Assembly: GCA_027491735.1 (NCBI GenBank)
Contig: JAOZGP010000023.1
Location: forward strand, 42,656 to 106,655
Origin: Thermoproteota archaeon
Lineage (GTDB): Archaea; Korarchaeota; Korarchaeia; Korarchaeales; Korarchaeaceae
Length of the DNA: 64,000 bases
Direction of reading: 5' to 3'
Shown: positions 16,520 through 25,147 of the stretch, piece after piece
How positions within the stretch are numbered: position 1 is the stretch's first letter
Layout: the number at the start of each line of letters is the position of its first letter
Made by a program: the position numbers and the translations under genes
Notes under the pieces: model-generated
Told to the model about the DNA's origin: nothing
Databases searched by the model: none
The model's input: only the letters and a program-made list of their open reading frames with translations

Positions 16520-17867
16520 CGACCACCACCTCATCATGTATTCTCCTCACAAGCTCGACAGCCCTATCTGAGTCAACAAGAAGCGTAAGGCTCACTCTTT
16601 CACCTCCTCTCGAGATGAGGTAGACGTTCATGTGTTTCAAAAGCCTTAGAACTTTTTGGAAGTTGTGAGGGCTCCTGAGCCCGCATCCCACAACAACTAC
16701 GGCGGAGAGATCCTCCTTGACCTTCACGGAGCTGACCACCTTCTTGGACTTCAGTCTTCTCTCGACGAGGTTCGAGAACCTTTTGGAGCAATCCTTTCTG
16801 ACAACCACATCTATGACCGTTTCGGAGACTGGTTGTGATATGGCACATATGTTGACTCCGGAGTCCCTGGCAAGGGACGCTATCTCAGCGGCAGTCCCTA
16901 TCCTCCCGACCATCGTAGTCCCCCTGACCTCCACGAGTGCCAGGTCGCTAACCGCCAAGACGGCCTTCACCTTGTCCTGACAATCGCAGGTCCCCTTAAC
17001 TAGAGTTGAGCTGCCCTTCGGATTATGAAAACTGATTATCCTGGCTGGGACACCGCTCCTGATCAGAGGCTCAAACGTGCTCGGATGAAACCTTTTAGCT
17101 CCCAGATAGGAGAGCTCCATAGCCTCCTCCAGAGAAAGTCTATTTATCGTCCTGGCATTCGGTACGATCTCGGGATTTGCAGTGAGAACACCCTCTACGT
17201 CCGTGTAGAACCTGACTTCTGAGGCGTTGAGGGCTGATGCTATGAGTGTGGCCGAGAGATCGCTTCCTCCACGCCCTAACGTGGTTATGTCCCCTTCGGG
17301 AGTCATTCCCAGGAACCCTGTGATCACAGGCACCACCCCTTCCAACAGCAGAGGTCTTATCTTCCTCCTGATCCTTGGGTACGTCCTCCTCGTGATGGGT
17401 CTGGCCTCTCCGAAGTCCCTGGTGGTGATCACTCCAGCGTCCCCGCCAGTCATCCAGGTGGATCTCACTCCCCTGGACGTTAAAACATGGCTCATCAGAA
17501 GGGCCGATAGTCTCTCCCCAAATGAGAGAACGTAGTCCCTCACCCGTGGAGTAGCTTCCTTCAGCATCCTCACAGCCCAGACCGTTCTCGAGAGCTCGTT
17601 TAATAGATCAGATATTTCCCTCATAGCTTCCTTTGGAAGGTTTAGATCTGAGGCGACCTCCCTGTGAAGGTCGAACACTTGCCGGAGATGGCCTTCTGTC
17701 CCCTCCATAACCGATCTGAGCTTGTCAGTGATCCCCTTCATCGCTGAAATCACGACGATGGGAGCACATTCTTGCTCCATCAGGTCCAGAACTATGTCAG
17801 CGGCCCCTAGAAAGCTGTACCCTCCCTCGAGGATTGACCCTCCGAACTTGACGACCAGAGCTCTCAA
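16506..17867 (-). CDS. lysC: Aspartate kinase
   Basis: Phosphorylates aspartate to start the Lys/Thr/Met pathway. The kinase domain shows VVKFGGS at the N-terminus, SFGERLSA, TLGRGGSDLSATLIA and FYTDVEGVLTANP. Two C-terminal ACT domains (about 300-450) suggest feedback control by an end-product amino acid. The preferred start is TTG 17867 (LRALVVKFGGS), with GGTGGTC before it; GTG 17891 is an alternative giving 461 residues. It is the first gene of a lysC-asd operon with the genes overlapping. Confidence 0.93.
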   Translation of the reverse strand: MRALVVKFGGSILEGGYSFLGAADIVLDLMEQECAPIVVISAMKGITDKLRSVMEGTEGHLRQVFDLHREVASDLNLPKEAMREISDLLNELSRTVWAVRMLKEATPRVRDYVLSFGERLSALLMSHVLTSRGVRSTWMTGGDAGVITTRDFGEARPITRRTYPRIRRKIRPLLLEGVVPVITGFLGMTPEGDITTLGRGGSDLSATLIASALNASEVRFYTDVEGVLTANPEIVPNARTINRLSLEEAMELSYLGAKRFHPSTFEPLIRSGVPARIISFHNPKGSSTLVKGTCDCQDKVKAVLAVSDLALVEVRGTTMVGRIGTAAEIASLARDSGVNICAISQPVSETVIDVVVRKDCSKRFSNLVERRLKSKKVVSSVKVKEDLSAVVVVGCGLRSPHNFQKVLRLLKHMNVYLISRGGERVSLTLLVDSDRAVELVRRIHDEVVVDGPA

Positions 17868-17977
17868 CGGAGACCACCGCCCAAGGGTCACAGGATGAGA
17901 TGAGAGGATGCCCCTGGGCGGTGATCCTCATCCGTTTAAAAACAATGCCCGATCCTGCTCGGCAATATAACGATACA

Positions 17978-18319
17978 TCAGTAGTTGTGGGTGCCCAGGA
18001 CCACTTTTACCCCTATCTTCTCCTCTATCAGCCTGGCCCACTCCTCTGGCCTCATGTAGGGGCATCCGGGCTTGGGATCTACCATGCAGTTGCTCAGGTA
18101 GATCTCCTCTGGTTTGACTCCAGAGAGCTTCATGGTCATCTTTATGGTGGATATCAAGGTGCTTCCGGGACATTCACACCTCACGAACCCGATAACCTGT
18201 ACCGGCTCGTCGAAATTGCCCTCTCCGAGAGCCGCGGCCTTGAGGCACCTCCACTCCCCAGGACATCCGTACGTCTCATCCATATAGCGCCCACATCCCA
18301 CTATAAACACCTTCTTCAT
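17978..18319 (-). CDS. CGGC-domain protein, putative metal-binding
   Basis: A 113-residue protein starting at ATG 18319 (MKKVFIVGCGRYMDETYGCPG) with GGTGGTGTC directly before it. It has Cys at GCGRY, GCPGEWRCLKAAA, GFVRCECPGS and NCMVDPKPGCPYM, the spacing of the CGGC family found in archaea and anaerobic bacteria. The family is thought to bind metal; its role is not known to me. It is a single gene on the minus strand. Confidence 0.7.
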   Translation of the reverse strand: MKKVFIVGCGRYMDETYGCPGEWRCLKAAALGEGNFDEPVQVIGFVRCECPGSTLISTIKMTMKLSGVKPEEIYLSNCMVDPKPGCPYMRPEEWARLIEEKIGVKVVLGTHNY

Positions 18320-18454
18320 GACACCACCCTGGAGTGGTCCCACCGAACCTTAAACGCATTTCGCTCATCACTAAAAAATCCATCAAGAGCTCAGCAAGTT
18401 CTCTCTCCAACCCTCCTTTGATTTTTCATGAGAAGATCCTAGCTCACAGGAGAT

Positions 18455-18958
18455 CTAGCTTGAGGTTGAGGCTTTAGTCTCTGGGGTGACGGGAAATCGC
18501 ATCCTGAAATCGATCCTGATGGAAAGCAGGGACTCCAGAAGTTCCTTCTCCGACTTAAAATCCCCCTCCTCCTCACACAAAACGAGGATCGGTTTGGAGA
18601 ACCTGAGCTTCAGAGATCTCACCTCCTTAGCACTGCTGGCCTTCCCCACCTTTATCACATCCTCCCTTCGAGAGATCCAGTCATCTAGACCCACTAGCAC
18701 GATGTAATCAGGTGGGATCTGAGAACTTCTGCTCACGAGGTTCACGAGCTCCTCAACATTGAATACCTCACACCTCTGAGTTATCTGAGCGTGTCTCCTT
18801 CCTAGAAGGCAGAGGATCCCCGCTCCCTCGAGGTTATGGGACGGCTCTCTTGACACTCTATTCACGACAGCACTCCTGTATCCTCTGCTGGAGAGCTTTC
18901 TCATGATCGGCTGAAGAAGCTCCTTTCCTCTGCTCCCCACCAAGCAGACGACCTTCAT
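18455..18958 (-). CDS. MobB-like protein with a degenerate P-loop (tentative)
   Basis: A 167-residue protein. The opening [35 protein letters not shown] has the strand-loop-helix layout of MobB (molybdopterin-guanine dinucleotide biosynthesis), but the usual GxxGSGKTT loop is reduced to GSRGKE. Later parts, such as [23 protein letters not shown], resemble the MobB segment that follows the switch region. With the P-loop lost it may not bind GTP. The PBP_like fragment at 10.6 kb would be another molybdenum link. Function unproven. Confidence 0.4.
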   Translation of the reverse strand: MKVVCLVGSRGKELLQPIMRKLSSRGYRSAVVNRVSREPSHNLEGAGILCLLGRRHAQITQRCEVFNVEELVNLVSRSSQIPPDYIVLVGLDDWISRREDVIKVGKASSAKEVRSLKLRFSKPILVLCEEEGDFKSEKELLESLLSIRIDFRMRFPVTPETKASTSS

Positions 18959-19010
18959 AAGATCTTCAACTCCTGGAAAGAATAAAAAAGGTGGAGTGTC
19001 AAGTTACCCC

Positions 19011-19547
19011 ATGATCGTCGTGGTTGGATCGACAAACCCCGTGAAAGTGGAGGCCACGGAGAATGCCTTCTCCAGAGCGTTCAATGAGGATGTTGAGGTT
19101 AGAAGTGTGAAGGTCGATAGTGGAGTGAGAAGCCAGCCTGTAGACGAGGAGGTCATGATTGGAGCGATGAACAGGGCTAAAATGGCGATGAAGCTTGTTG
19201 AAGCAGACTTCTCAGTGGGCATAGAGGGAGGTCTCTTCAGGTTGTTTGGAAGGTATTTCTGCGCCGGCTTCGTGGTGGTGATGGATAGGTCTGGCAGGGT
19301 GGGAACCGGGACCAGTGGATGGTTTGAGTGCCCAGAGCCTTTCATCCCCAAGATGCTCGCTGGAGAGGAGCTGGGAGAGATAATGGCTGAGATCTCAGGA
19401 GATCATGAGATAAAGAGGAAGATCGGGGCGATAGGATTCTTCACAAGAGGAGCTGTCTCCAGAAGCAGGCTCTATGAGCACGGAGTGCTCATGGCCTTAG
19501 CCAAGTTCATAGCGGGAGATAGATGGCCGCAGGTGATAAGGGATTAG
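19011..19547 (+). CDS. Inosine/xanthosine triphosphatase (DUF84/YjjX family)
   Basis: Hydrolyses non-canonical ITP and XTP to keep them out of nucleic acids. The opening [19 protein letters not shown] and the central [12 protein letters not shown] are the family's signatures, followed by [17 protein letters not shown] and [17 protein letters not shown] prefer ATG 19011, which leaves 178 residues and places the first beta strand at the N-terminus; GTG 18996 is in frame upstream. GGTGGAG precedes both. Confidence 0.85.
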   Translation: MIVVVGSTNPVKVEATENAFSRAFNEDVEVRSVKVDSGVRSQPVDEEVMIGAMNRAKMAMKLVEADFSVGIEGGLFRLFGRYFCAGFVVVMDRSGRVGTGTSGWFECPEPFIPKMLAGEELGEIMAEISGDHEIKRKIGAIGFFTRGAVSRSRLYEHGVLMALAKFIAGDRWPQVIRD

Positions 19548-20079
19548 ATCCTCGTGCAGCTCCCGATCTCCGATAGATCATAGAGGCTATCGACGAACGA
19601 GTGACGGATCTGAGAGTTATCTACCTCTGCTGGTTCTTGTAAAGCTCTGTTCTCTCCGAACATCGCAGACCCGACGTGAAATGAGACTCCTGGGACCAGA
19701 GCTTCATCATCCTCGATAGCGATCCAACCCGGGAGGCCCATGTCAGTGCATCAGTCAAGTGTGCCGTTCAACACTCCAGTTCTGAGGTTGGACTTCTTCT
19801 CAAGAAGCTTCAACTGCTGAGAAATGCCTTCTCACTCATCAGATTCCATCCAGCTCGATGGCTCAGGGGTATAATTGATATTAAGTATAAGTCCTTAGCT
19901 GGATCTCTTATTAACCTCGCTAAGCAGGTGACCGTGTTTCTCCAGCTTTTCCGAGATCTCCTTGTTTAGTAAGCTGGCTACCACAGCCCTGAACTTCTCA
20001 TTCTTTCGAGCTCCTTCACCAGAAACCTTGACAGGAGCATGATTGCGGTTTCCCTCAAGAGCTTCTTTTCTAGGGACAA
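19548..20079. other. Intergenic region between two convergent genes, no clear gene
   Basis: About 530 bases. A 65-codon minus-strand frame (ATG 19741 to 19544) and a piece downstream of herA (19895-20079, with MLLSRFLVKELERMRSS in one frame and a lysine-rich helix in another) look mildly protein-like. Neither matches a family I know. An AT-rich stretch, 19868-19890, may end transcription. Decayed coding DNA is possible. Confidence 0.35.
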
Positions 20080-22776
20080 TTAAGGAGGATCTACGTGCCT
20101 CATTCTCCTCCAAGCTGCATGGGGAGGAGCTGCGGCCTTCGACGGGTAGACCTCCAGGCTCATCTCCACGTTCACGGGGAAGGGTATCGGACTCGCCATC
20201 CCCCAGATTATGGCCTCGTTGTCGTCCAGGCTCGGGAGGAAGCTTCTCATCGACTCGTCGCACTCAGTGTACCTCATTATAGCCTCCTGGTCGTTACCGT
20301 TCCTCAGTCTGAAGGAGGCTATGGTGTTGCACTGGCTTATGACGCTCTTGCTCAGATAGGCAGGCCTCTGACTCACCACAACGAATCCCAGATTGTATCC
20401 ACCGCTCTGGCTTATGGCCTCCACGAAGGCCTGAGCAACCCCCGAGGAGTGGGGATCTCCGACTACGGGAGCACCTTTCTCAGGTATGAAATACTGTGCT
20501 TCCTCCACGAGCACTATCAGGGCGAAGTTCCCCTCTCTTCTCGACTCCACCGCTCTTCTCAGGAGGTCCCTTATCATGTTTCTGGTGGCCAGGAACTGGT
20601 CCTCGTAGTTAGTGTCCAAACTGTAGTCCAATATCACCACATCGCTTGAGGAGAGGGCATCCAAGATGTCCCTCCCCTCCCCTCTCTCCCTCTCGATCCT
20701 GTGACCAAACCTCCGGAGTCTAGCCTTGATCTCTCTTATCTTCTGAATCCTGTCCTTAGATCCAAGCTCGTTCAGAAGGGTTGAGACCTCCGACAGAAGG
20801 TTATCCCTGTTCACTGGGAAACCCTTGGAGACTATGTCCTCCGCTGCCAAGACCACGATCCTCCACAGGGAGGTTCCAGGAGATATCTTCAACATCCTGG
20901 CGACGTCCTCCGGCTTGAGGAATCCAGACACTGGCACAAACCTCCTGTAGTCGTACATTACAGCAGCTTTGTTTTTTGTAAGTCCCTCGTACTCTCCTCT
21001 CCTATCCAGAACAAGAAACTTCGGCCTGACGTTCAGTCTCAGGGACTTGAGTATCAGGTTCATGGAGAACGTGCTGTTGTGCACGAAGATTCCATTTGCC
21101 AAGAAGTTCTCACAGGAAAAGACTGAGAGGTCATACACGTAGTCGTTGTATTTCACCTTTCTGACCTCAACAACTTCGTCCACGTCGAGTTCTGAGGTCA
21201 GTATCCCTATGTACTCCCTTAGAGTAATTCCTTCTCCCTTGATAGGGTCGATGTAGGCATCCTTCACCTGTCTGAGAATCTCCTGCAGAACCCTCTTTCT
21301 CTGTACCAACCTGCCAAAGTACGGTTTCAGCTTTCGACATTTGTTCAGGACGACAGTGGGGATGGTTCTCGCGGGAATGTGCCCACTTGCCGCCACGTTC
21401 TCGGTGAGGAGAAGTAGAGATGGCTCATGAATGTAGAACCCATCCCAAACGTGGTTGAACGTCGGAACTCCCAAGAGATTCAAGGCCACCGAGACCTCCA
21501 TCGATCTTCTCCGTGAGGAGGAGTAGAACCTTCTGAATACAGGATGCTCCCCACTCCCGTTGTCCACAATCCAACTGGTCCTATCGAAGAACTCCTTTAG
21601 GGCCCTGCTCCTAGGAGATCCGAGTCTTATATCTCCATACTCCACTCTCTCATTCGAAAGTCCCGCCAGAGACAGAAATCCTCCTCTAACAAGCTCCGTC
21701 ATCTCACTGTCATAGATCTCTATCCCTCCGCTCAACCTGGAGTACGAAACTCCAGCCGCCTCGGCCATGAGCTCGAGCTCGGACAGATCCTCTGAGTATA
21801 TTGTGATGCACTCGTCTTTGGCGATTCCGTCAGCGACTGCTGCTCCAAGAAGCTCCGCCTTGGCGGGATCCATCTTTCTCTTGGAAGGGATGAGAATCTT
21901 CCTGGGAACGAATACCCAGAAGTTCCCTCTCTTCAGCTTCTCGGGTCCTGTAAGCTTTATCCTTCTCCCATCCCATACGTATATCCCATGGCCTTCTGTA
22001 AGCTTTATCCTTCTCCCATTCTTCGTGATCACCTCATAGATCTCCTCCGCTGGCTCGTGCCTTATGACTGCTCTTATTGGCATCCACACGGGAGTCATAG
22101 ATCTGAAGTCCATCGCCACGGTGTAGTAGCAAGATGAATCCAGGGTGACGAGGTCCCTTCCGGAGTCGCCAGCCATGCGTCTATAGAACTCATCTATCCT
22201 CAAGATCTCCACAGTTCTCACGTCAGCGTCGAAGATGACCACTAATGTGTCTCCCGAAACACTCTTTCCTGATCTAGTCATCCCGGAAATGAACAGGTGC
22301 CCTCTAGCTATCCCGTCCAGGTCCATGCTGAAGAGAACATCAGTTCCCTTTATCCTCCCGACCACAACTCCAAGGCTCTGTCTTCCATATCTGAAGAACT
22401 CGTTGACCATCTCCTTATCGGGAAGAAAAACAGGAGAGGAAGTGGAGGGAGGGGCCTCGAGTTTGTACAGCTTGTTTGATCCGGGAATCTTATAGCCGAG
22501 AACCTCACACTCAGCGATCAGATATTCCAGATCATTCTGAAAATCCGAGTTTACCCCGAGGCTGCTAGCCATCACAGCGGTCCTTCCGACGTCCATCTCC
22601 TCGTTCACGGAGTATATGTTGTGGACTCTCATCATCAGGACCGCTTCTGGATACCACGGATGAACTGTCGCCACGAAAGATCCAATTCCAACTCTGCTCT
22701 CCCTTCTGATGACGAAGTTCACCCTGGAGGGTGTTGAGCGAGACATCACCGAGCCAACCACTTCTCCTCGTATCAA
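20080..22776 (-). CDS. herA: HerA DNA translocase containing an intein
   Basis: HerA is a hexameric ATP-driven DNA translocase that works with NurA in DNA end resection. The 898-codon frame encodes about 502 residues of HerA split by a 396-residue intein. After splicing, residues 165-172 read GMTRSGKS and continue TFSMNLIL, an intact Walker A. Walker B is LIVLVEEAQYFIP. The N-terminal HAS barrel and the C-terminal arginine-rich region (SQRPAYLSKSVISQCNTIASFRLRN) are present. The start is TTG 22776, with GGGGAGG seven bases upstream and its TTGA overlapping the nurA stop; ATG 22746 is an alternative. The gene is inactive unless the intein splices. Confidence 0.94.
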   Translation of the reverse strand: MIRGEVVGSVMSRSTPSRVNFVIRRESRVGIGSFVATVHPWYPEAVLMMRVHNIYSVNEEMDVGRTAVMASSLGVNSDFQNDLEYLIAECEVLGYKIPGSNKLYKLEAPPSTSSPVFLPDKEMVNEFFRYGRQSLGVVVGRIKGTDVLFSMDLDGIARGHLFISGMTRSGKSVSGDTLVVIFDADVRTVEILRIDEFYRRMAGDSGRDLVTLDSSCYYTVAMDFRSMTPVWMPIRAVIRHEPAEEIYEVITKNGRRIKLTEGHGIYVWDGRRIKLTGPEKLKRGNFWVFVPRKILIPSKRKMDPAKAELLGAAVADGIAKDECITIYSEDLSELELMAEAAGVSYSRLSGGIEIYDSEMTELVRGGFLSLAGLSNERVEYGDIRLGSPRSRALKEFFDRTSWIVDNGSGEHPVFRRFYSSSRRRSMEVSVALNLLGVPTFNHVWDGFYIHEPSLLLLTENVAASGHIPARTIPTVVLNKCRKLKPYFGRLVQRKRVLQEILRQVKDAYIDPIKGEGITLREYIGILTSELDVDEVVEVRKVKYNDYVYDLSVFSCENFLANGIFVHNSTFSMNLILKSLRLNVRPKFLVLDRRGEYEGLTKNKAAVMYDYRRFVPVSGFLKPEDVARMLKISPGTSLWRIVVLAAEDIVSKGFPVNRDNLLSEVSTLLNELGSKDRIQKIREIKARLRRFGHRIERERGEGRDILDALSSSDVVILDYSLDTNYEDQFLATRNMIRDLLRRAVESRREGNFALIVLVEEAQYFIPEKGAPVVGDPHSSGVAQAFVEAISQSGGYNLGFVVVSQRPAYLSKSVISQCNTIASFRLRNGNDQEAIMRYTECDESMRSFLPSLDDNEAIIWGMASPIPFPVNVEMSLEVYPSKAAAPPHAAWRRMRHVDPP
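21076..22263 (-). mobile_element. Intein in the Walker A motif of HerA, with putative LAGLIDADG-type endonuclease region
   Basis: Residues 172-567 of the herA product. The intein begins with Ser (SVSGDTLVVIFD, block A), has the TxxH block B (LTEGHGIYVWDG) and ends with block F and G (YDLSVFSCENFLANG...VHN), followed by Ser as the +1 extein residue. The penultimate His and last Asn needed for cyclisation are present. Between them, residues about 305-465 are the size of a homing endonuclease domain. AELLGAAVADG resembles a LAGLIDADG block, though the second block is hard to place. The insertion falls between the Lys and Ser of GKS, a classic conserved ATPase site. Confidence 0.9.
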
Positions 22777-23864
22777 ATCAGATCCTCCCCGTACTGCGGA
22801 CCAAAAGCATGCAAGACGAGCTGATCTCCAACCTCCCTCACCAACTCAGAGAGCATCCTGCGGTAGATCATCCTGACGAACTCGGTCTTCATCTTGGAGA
22901 GTCTATCAACAGCCACGACAGGAAGGGGTATCCCTACATCAGGCGTGCTCAAGTTGTAGAGGTGAGAGATCAGCTCATTTAGGTGGGGAATTGCATACTC
23001 GGGGAGATCCAAGCGAACAGGAGATCTCACACCGAATTTAGCGAATGAGGAATATATCTTGAGCTCCGAGGGGCTTACCCCCGATTCCTTGCACCAGAGG
23101 ACTAACTGATCCCACATCCAATCGGCCGGGAAAGGAGAGGTGAATTCTCCCCTGTACAACATCCCGGAGGTGAGAGCAGCATCCGGAATTTGTCTTTCGC
23201 TAGGAACTCCGGAGGCCCTAGAGATCATCGAGCTTCGAACTCTTTTCACGACGCCCACAACAGGTATATCCTGTTCTCTAGCCTCATCAAGCAGGAGGAC
23301 AAGCTCTCTTCCAGCATCTGAAAAAGTCTTGATGTAAAGCCTGCTATATCTCCTCGAGTTGGGGGAGAAGTGAGTGGAGCTCATGTTGAGAGGCCCATCT
23401 ATCAGAACAGCATCGACGGAGGAGAGAAACTTACGAGCGAGTTTGAACTGAAGTAGAAAGCCAACAAGACCAGCTATCTTTCTTCCTTCCTCAGGATCAT
23501 CACTCCTTGGAAGGAGAGTAGCGGCTATCATTGGTTTATGAAGCTTTCTAGCTCCCTGAAAGGTAGCAGAAACTCCGAACACCAGAGGAATGTACCCCAG
23601 GAGGGACTCCGGACCATTAAATCCTGAATCCACGGCAGCGGTGCAGAAGTGCGAACTGTCTACCTCAGCGCACCTCTTGATCTTCAGGAGGTCCTGAAGC
23701 CTGGAGATGAGTTCCCTCAAGTCTCTGAGCGACCTCTCAATTCTATCCTTGCCATCCTCGACCACCAGCCTCACGACTTTGTTTACTTGCTCGAAGTCAC
23801 TAAGGTAGACTTTGTAGGGCTGTTCCTTCTGAAGGTACCTCTCCAGGGTGACTCGCTGCATCAC
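22773..23864 (-). CDS. nurA: NurA 5'-3' nuclease
   Basis: Nuclease partner of HerA in double-strand break resection. The 363-residue protein has the metal-binding Asp in AAVDSGFNGPES, then VDAVLIDGPLNMSS, VVGVVKRVRSS and the late motif PLPVVAVDRLSKM, matching the NurA fold. It overlaps herA by 4 bases, so both are made from one transcript. No mre11 or rad50 is adjacent, unlike in many archaea. The start is GTG 23864 or ATG 23861; an ATTTAAAT box at 23892-23899 lies about 30 bases upstream. Confidence 0.92.
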   Translation of the reverse strand: MMQRVTLERYLQKEQPYKVYLSDFEQVNKVVRLVVEDGKDRIERSLRDLRELISRLQDLLKIKRCAEVDSSHFCTAAVDSGFNGPESLLGYIPLVFGVSATFQGARKLHKPMIAATLLPRSDDPEEGRKIAGLVGFLLQFKLARKFLSSVDAVLIDGPLNMSSTHFSPNSRRYSRLYIKTFSDAGRELVLLLDEAREQDIPVVGVVKRVRSSMISRASGVPSERQIPDAALTSGMLYRGEFTSPFPADWMWDQLVLWCKESGVSPSELKIYSSFAKFGVRSPVRLDLPEYAIPHLNELISHLYNLSTPDVGIPLPVVAVDRLSKMKTEFVRMIYRRMLSELVREVGDQLVLHAFGPQYGEDLI

Positions 23865-23891
23865 GTCACCAACCCGAGGAAACCTTCCGGA

Positions 23892-23899
23892 GATTTAAA
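23892..23899 (-). promoter_or_regulatory. TATA box of the nurA-herA operon
   Basis: ATTTAAAT is centred about 32 bases before the nurA start, giving a very short leader that contains GGTGACGTG. It lies back to back with the promoter of the CARF-like gene. Confidence 0.55.
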
Positions 23900-24007
23900 T
23901 CCTTTTGTTATTTTTCAACTCCATTGTAAGATAATCTTTTATTCATAAAAATATTTTTCGTGAGGCAGAGGAAAATTGTACAGATAGGCTTAATTTGGAT
24001 GCATAAG

Positions 24008-24020
24008 TTTTTATAAAAAA
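24008..24020 (+). promoter_or_regulatory. TATA box of the CARF-like gene
   Basis: TTTTTATAAAAAA is centred about 31 bases before ATG 24045. There is no ribosome-binding site between them, so the mRNA is probably leaderless. Confidence 0.6.
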
Positions 24021-24044
24021 TGTCAAAAAGAAATTTACGATACC

Positions 24045-24761
24045 ATGGAGAAGAGGCTCCTAATAACAAGCACAGATCAAAGCGATAAGGCAATAGAACA
24101 AGTGCTAAAAATGATTAAACCAGAATACATATGTCTCATCCAAGATCTAGATGGAAAATTCTCTCTCAGTGACGATCTTATGGAGAAGATTGAGTGGCTG
24201 ATTGGAGACAACCTGATCTACGTGAAAGCGAACCTAATGGACTTTCATCAGGTCATGGATGTGACCTCTGAGGTCGTCGACATGGCACGAGCTCAGGGTG
24301 TGGAGAAGATCTTCGTGAACGTCTCGCCTGGAAGCACTCCAGCCTCCCTAGCCCTCTACATGTCGGCCAGCGTCAGAGGTCTGGAGGCTGTTTTTGCTCA
24401 CAAAGAGGCAATCAAGGTCCCTGTGATTCCCTATGATGATCTTCCTGAACAAGCTATAGAGATACTCAGGGTGCTCCTGGAGGACTTCGATGGAAGAGCA
24501 TCTCTTTCGGAGCTTGCTGAGAGAGCAAATGTTGGAAGGAACAGGAGGAGAGGAAGAGGAAGGAGCAAAGTCGCTCTGGTCGATTATTACATAAATAAGT
24601 ACCTAAAACCAAGGGAGTATGTTAATACGGAATATGACAGGCGCGAGCTTTACATCTCTCTAAGTGAAAAAGGTGAGAACCTAGCCAAGAGAAGTAGAGA
24701 TCTTACAGTCTTTCCAGTGAGGATGGAGAGAGCCGTGGAGGTGAAGCAGGATGGAGCTTGA
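24045..24761 (+). CDS. CARF-like domain plus winged helix, putative ligand-controlled regulator
   Basis: A 238-residue protein. The N-terminal 140 residues have a Rossmann-like layout with RLLITSTDQSDKAIEQVL and IFVNVSPGSTPASLALYMSA, the pattern of CARF domains that bind cyclic oligoadenylates or other nucleotides. Residues about 150-215 form a winged helix with a basic patch (RNRRRGRGR). It resembles the Csa3/HFX_2341-like regulators. No CRISPR array or cas gene is in the window, so the ligand and targets are unknown. It overlaps the next gene by 11 bases. The promoter is a leaderless-type TATA box. Confidence 0.65.
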   Translation: MEKRLLITSTDQSDKAIEQVLKMIKPEYICLIQDLDGKFSLSDDLMEKIEWLIGDNLIYVKANLMDFHQVMDVTSEVVDMARAQGVEKIFVNVSPGSTPASLALYMSASVRGLEAVFAHKEAIKVPVIPYDDLPEQAIEILRVLLEDFDGRASLSELAERANVGRNRRRGRGRSKVALVDYYINKYLKPREYVNTEYDRRELYISLSEKGENLAKRSRDLTVFPVRMERAVEVKQDGA

Positions 24762-25050
24762 AACTCTCAGAGAGAAGTTGGCAGGTATTCTCCTGAAGAC
24801 GGAAGAACCTCTTTCAGCCTCTGAGCTCGCGAGGAGGTTAGATCTGGATCCGAGAAGAGGTGCGAGAATTGTCTACGAAATGCTCCCTCATGTCTCCAAG
24901 TCCATAAGAGCTAGATACGGGAAACAGGTTTATTTTGAACCTCCAACCTGCAGAAAATGTGGTTTTACTTTCTCCTCCTTCAGGAAACCTCACAAGTGCC
25001 CCAAGTGTGGAAGCGAGTGGGTAGACCCTCCCAGGTTTTTTGTAAAATAG
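24751..25050 (+). CDS. HTH plus zinc-ribbon transcriptional regulator (COG3357-like)
   Basis: A 99-residue protein with a winged helix (about 1-60, EPLSASELARRLDLDPRRGARIVYEML) and a C-terminal zinc ribbon CRKCGFTFSS...HKCPKCGSEWV. This small fusion is common and mostly uncharacterised in archaea. Its start overlaps the end of the CARF-like gene, so the two proteins are probably made together and may act on the same targets. Confidence 0.75.
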   Translation: MELETLREKLAGILLKTEEPLSASELARRLDLDPRRGARIVYEMLPHVSKSIRARYGKQVYFEPPTCRKCGFTFSSFRKPHKCPKCGSEWVDPPRFFVK

Positions 25051-25147
25051 GGAATTTAATGACCCAAAGAATGGGAAAATGATAATGAAAATAAATAAAA
25101 TAATATAAAGGATAAGGAAAAGGTGAGAGAACAACGCGTCTGTCCTT

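Noticed and set aside
18455-18958. A functional MobB GTPase.
   Set aside because: The P-loop lacks the GKT/S residues needed for nucleotide binding, so only a MobB-like label is kept.
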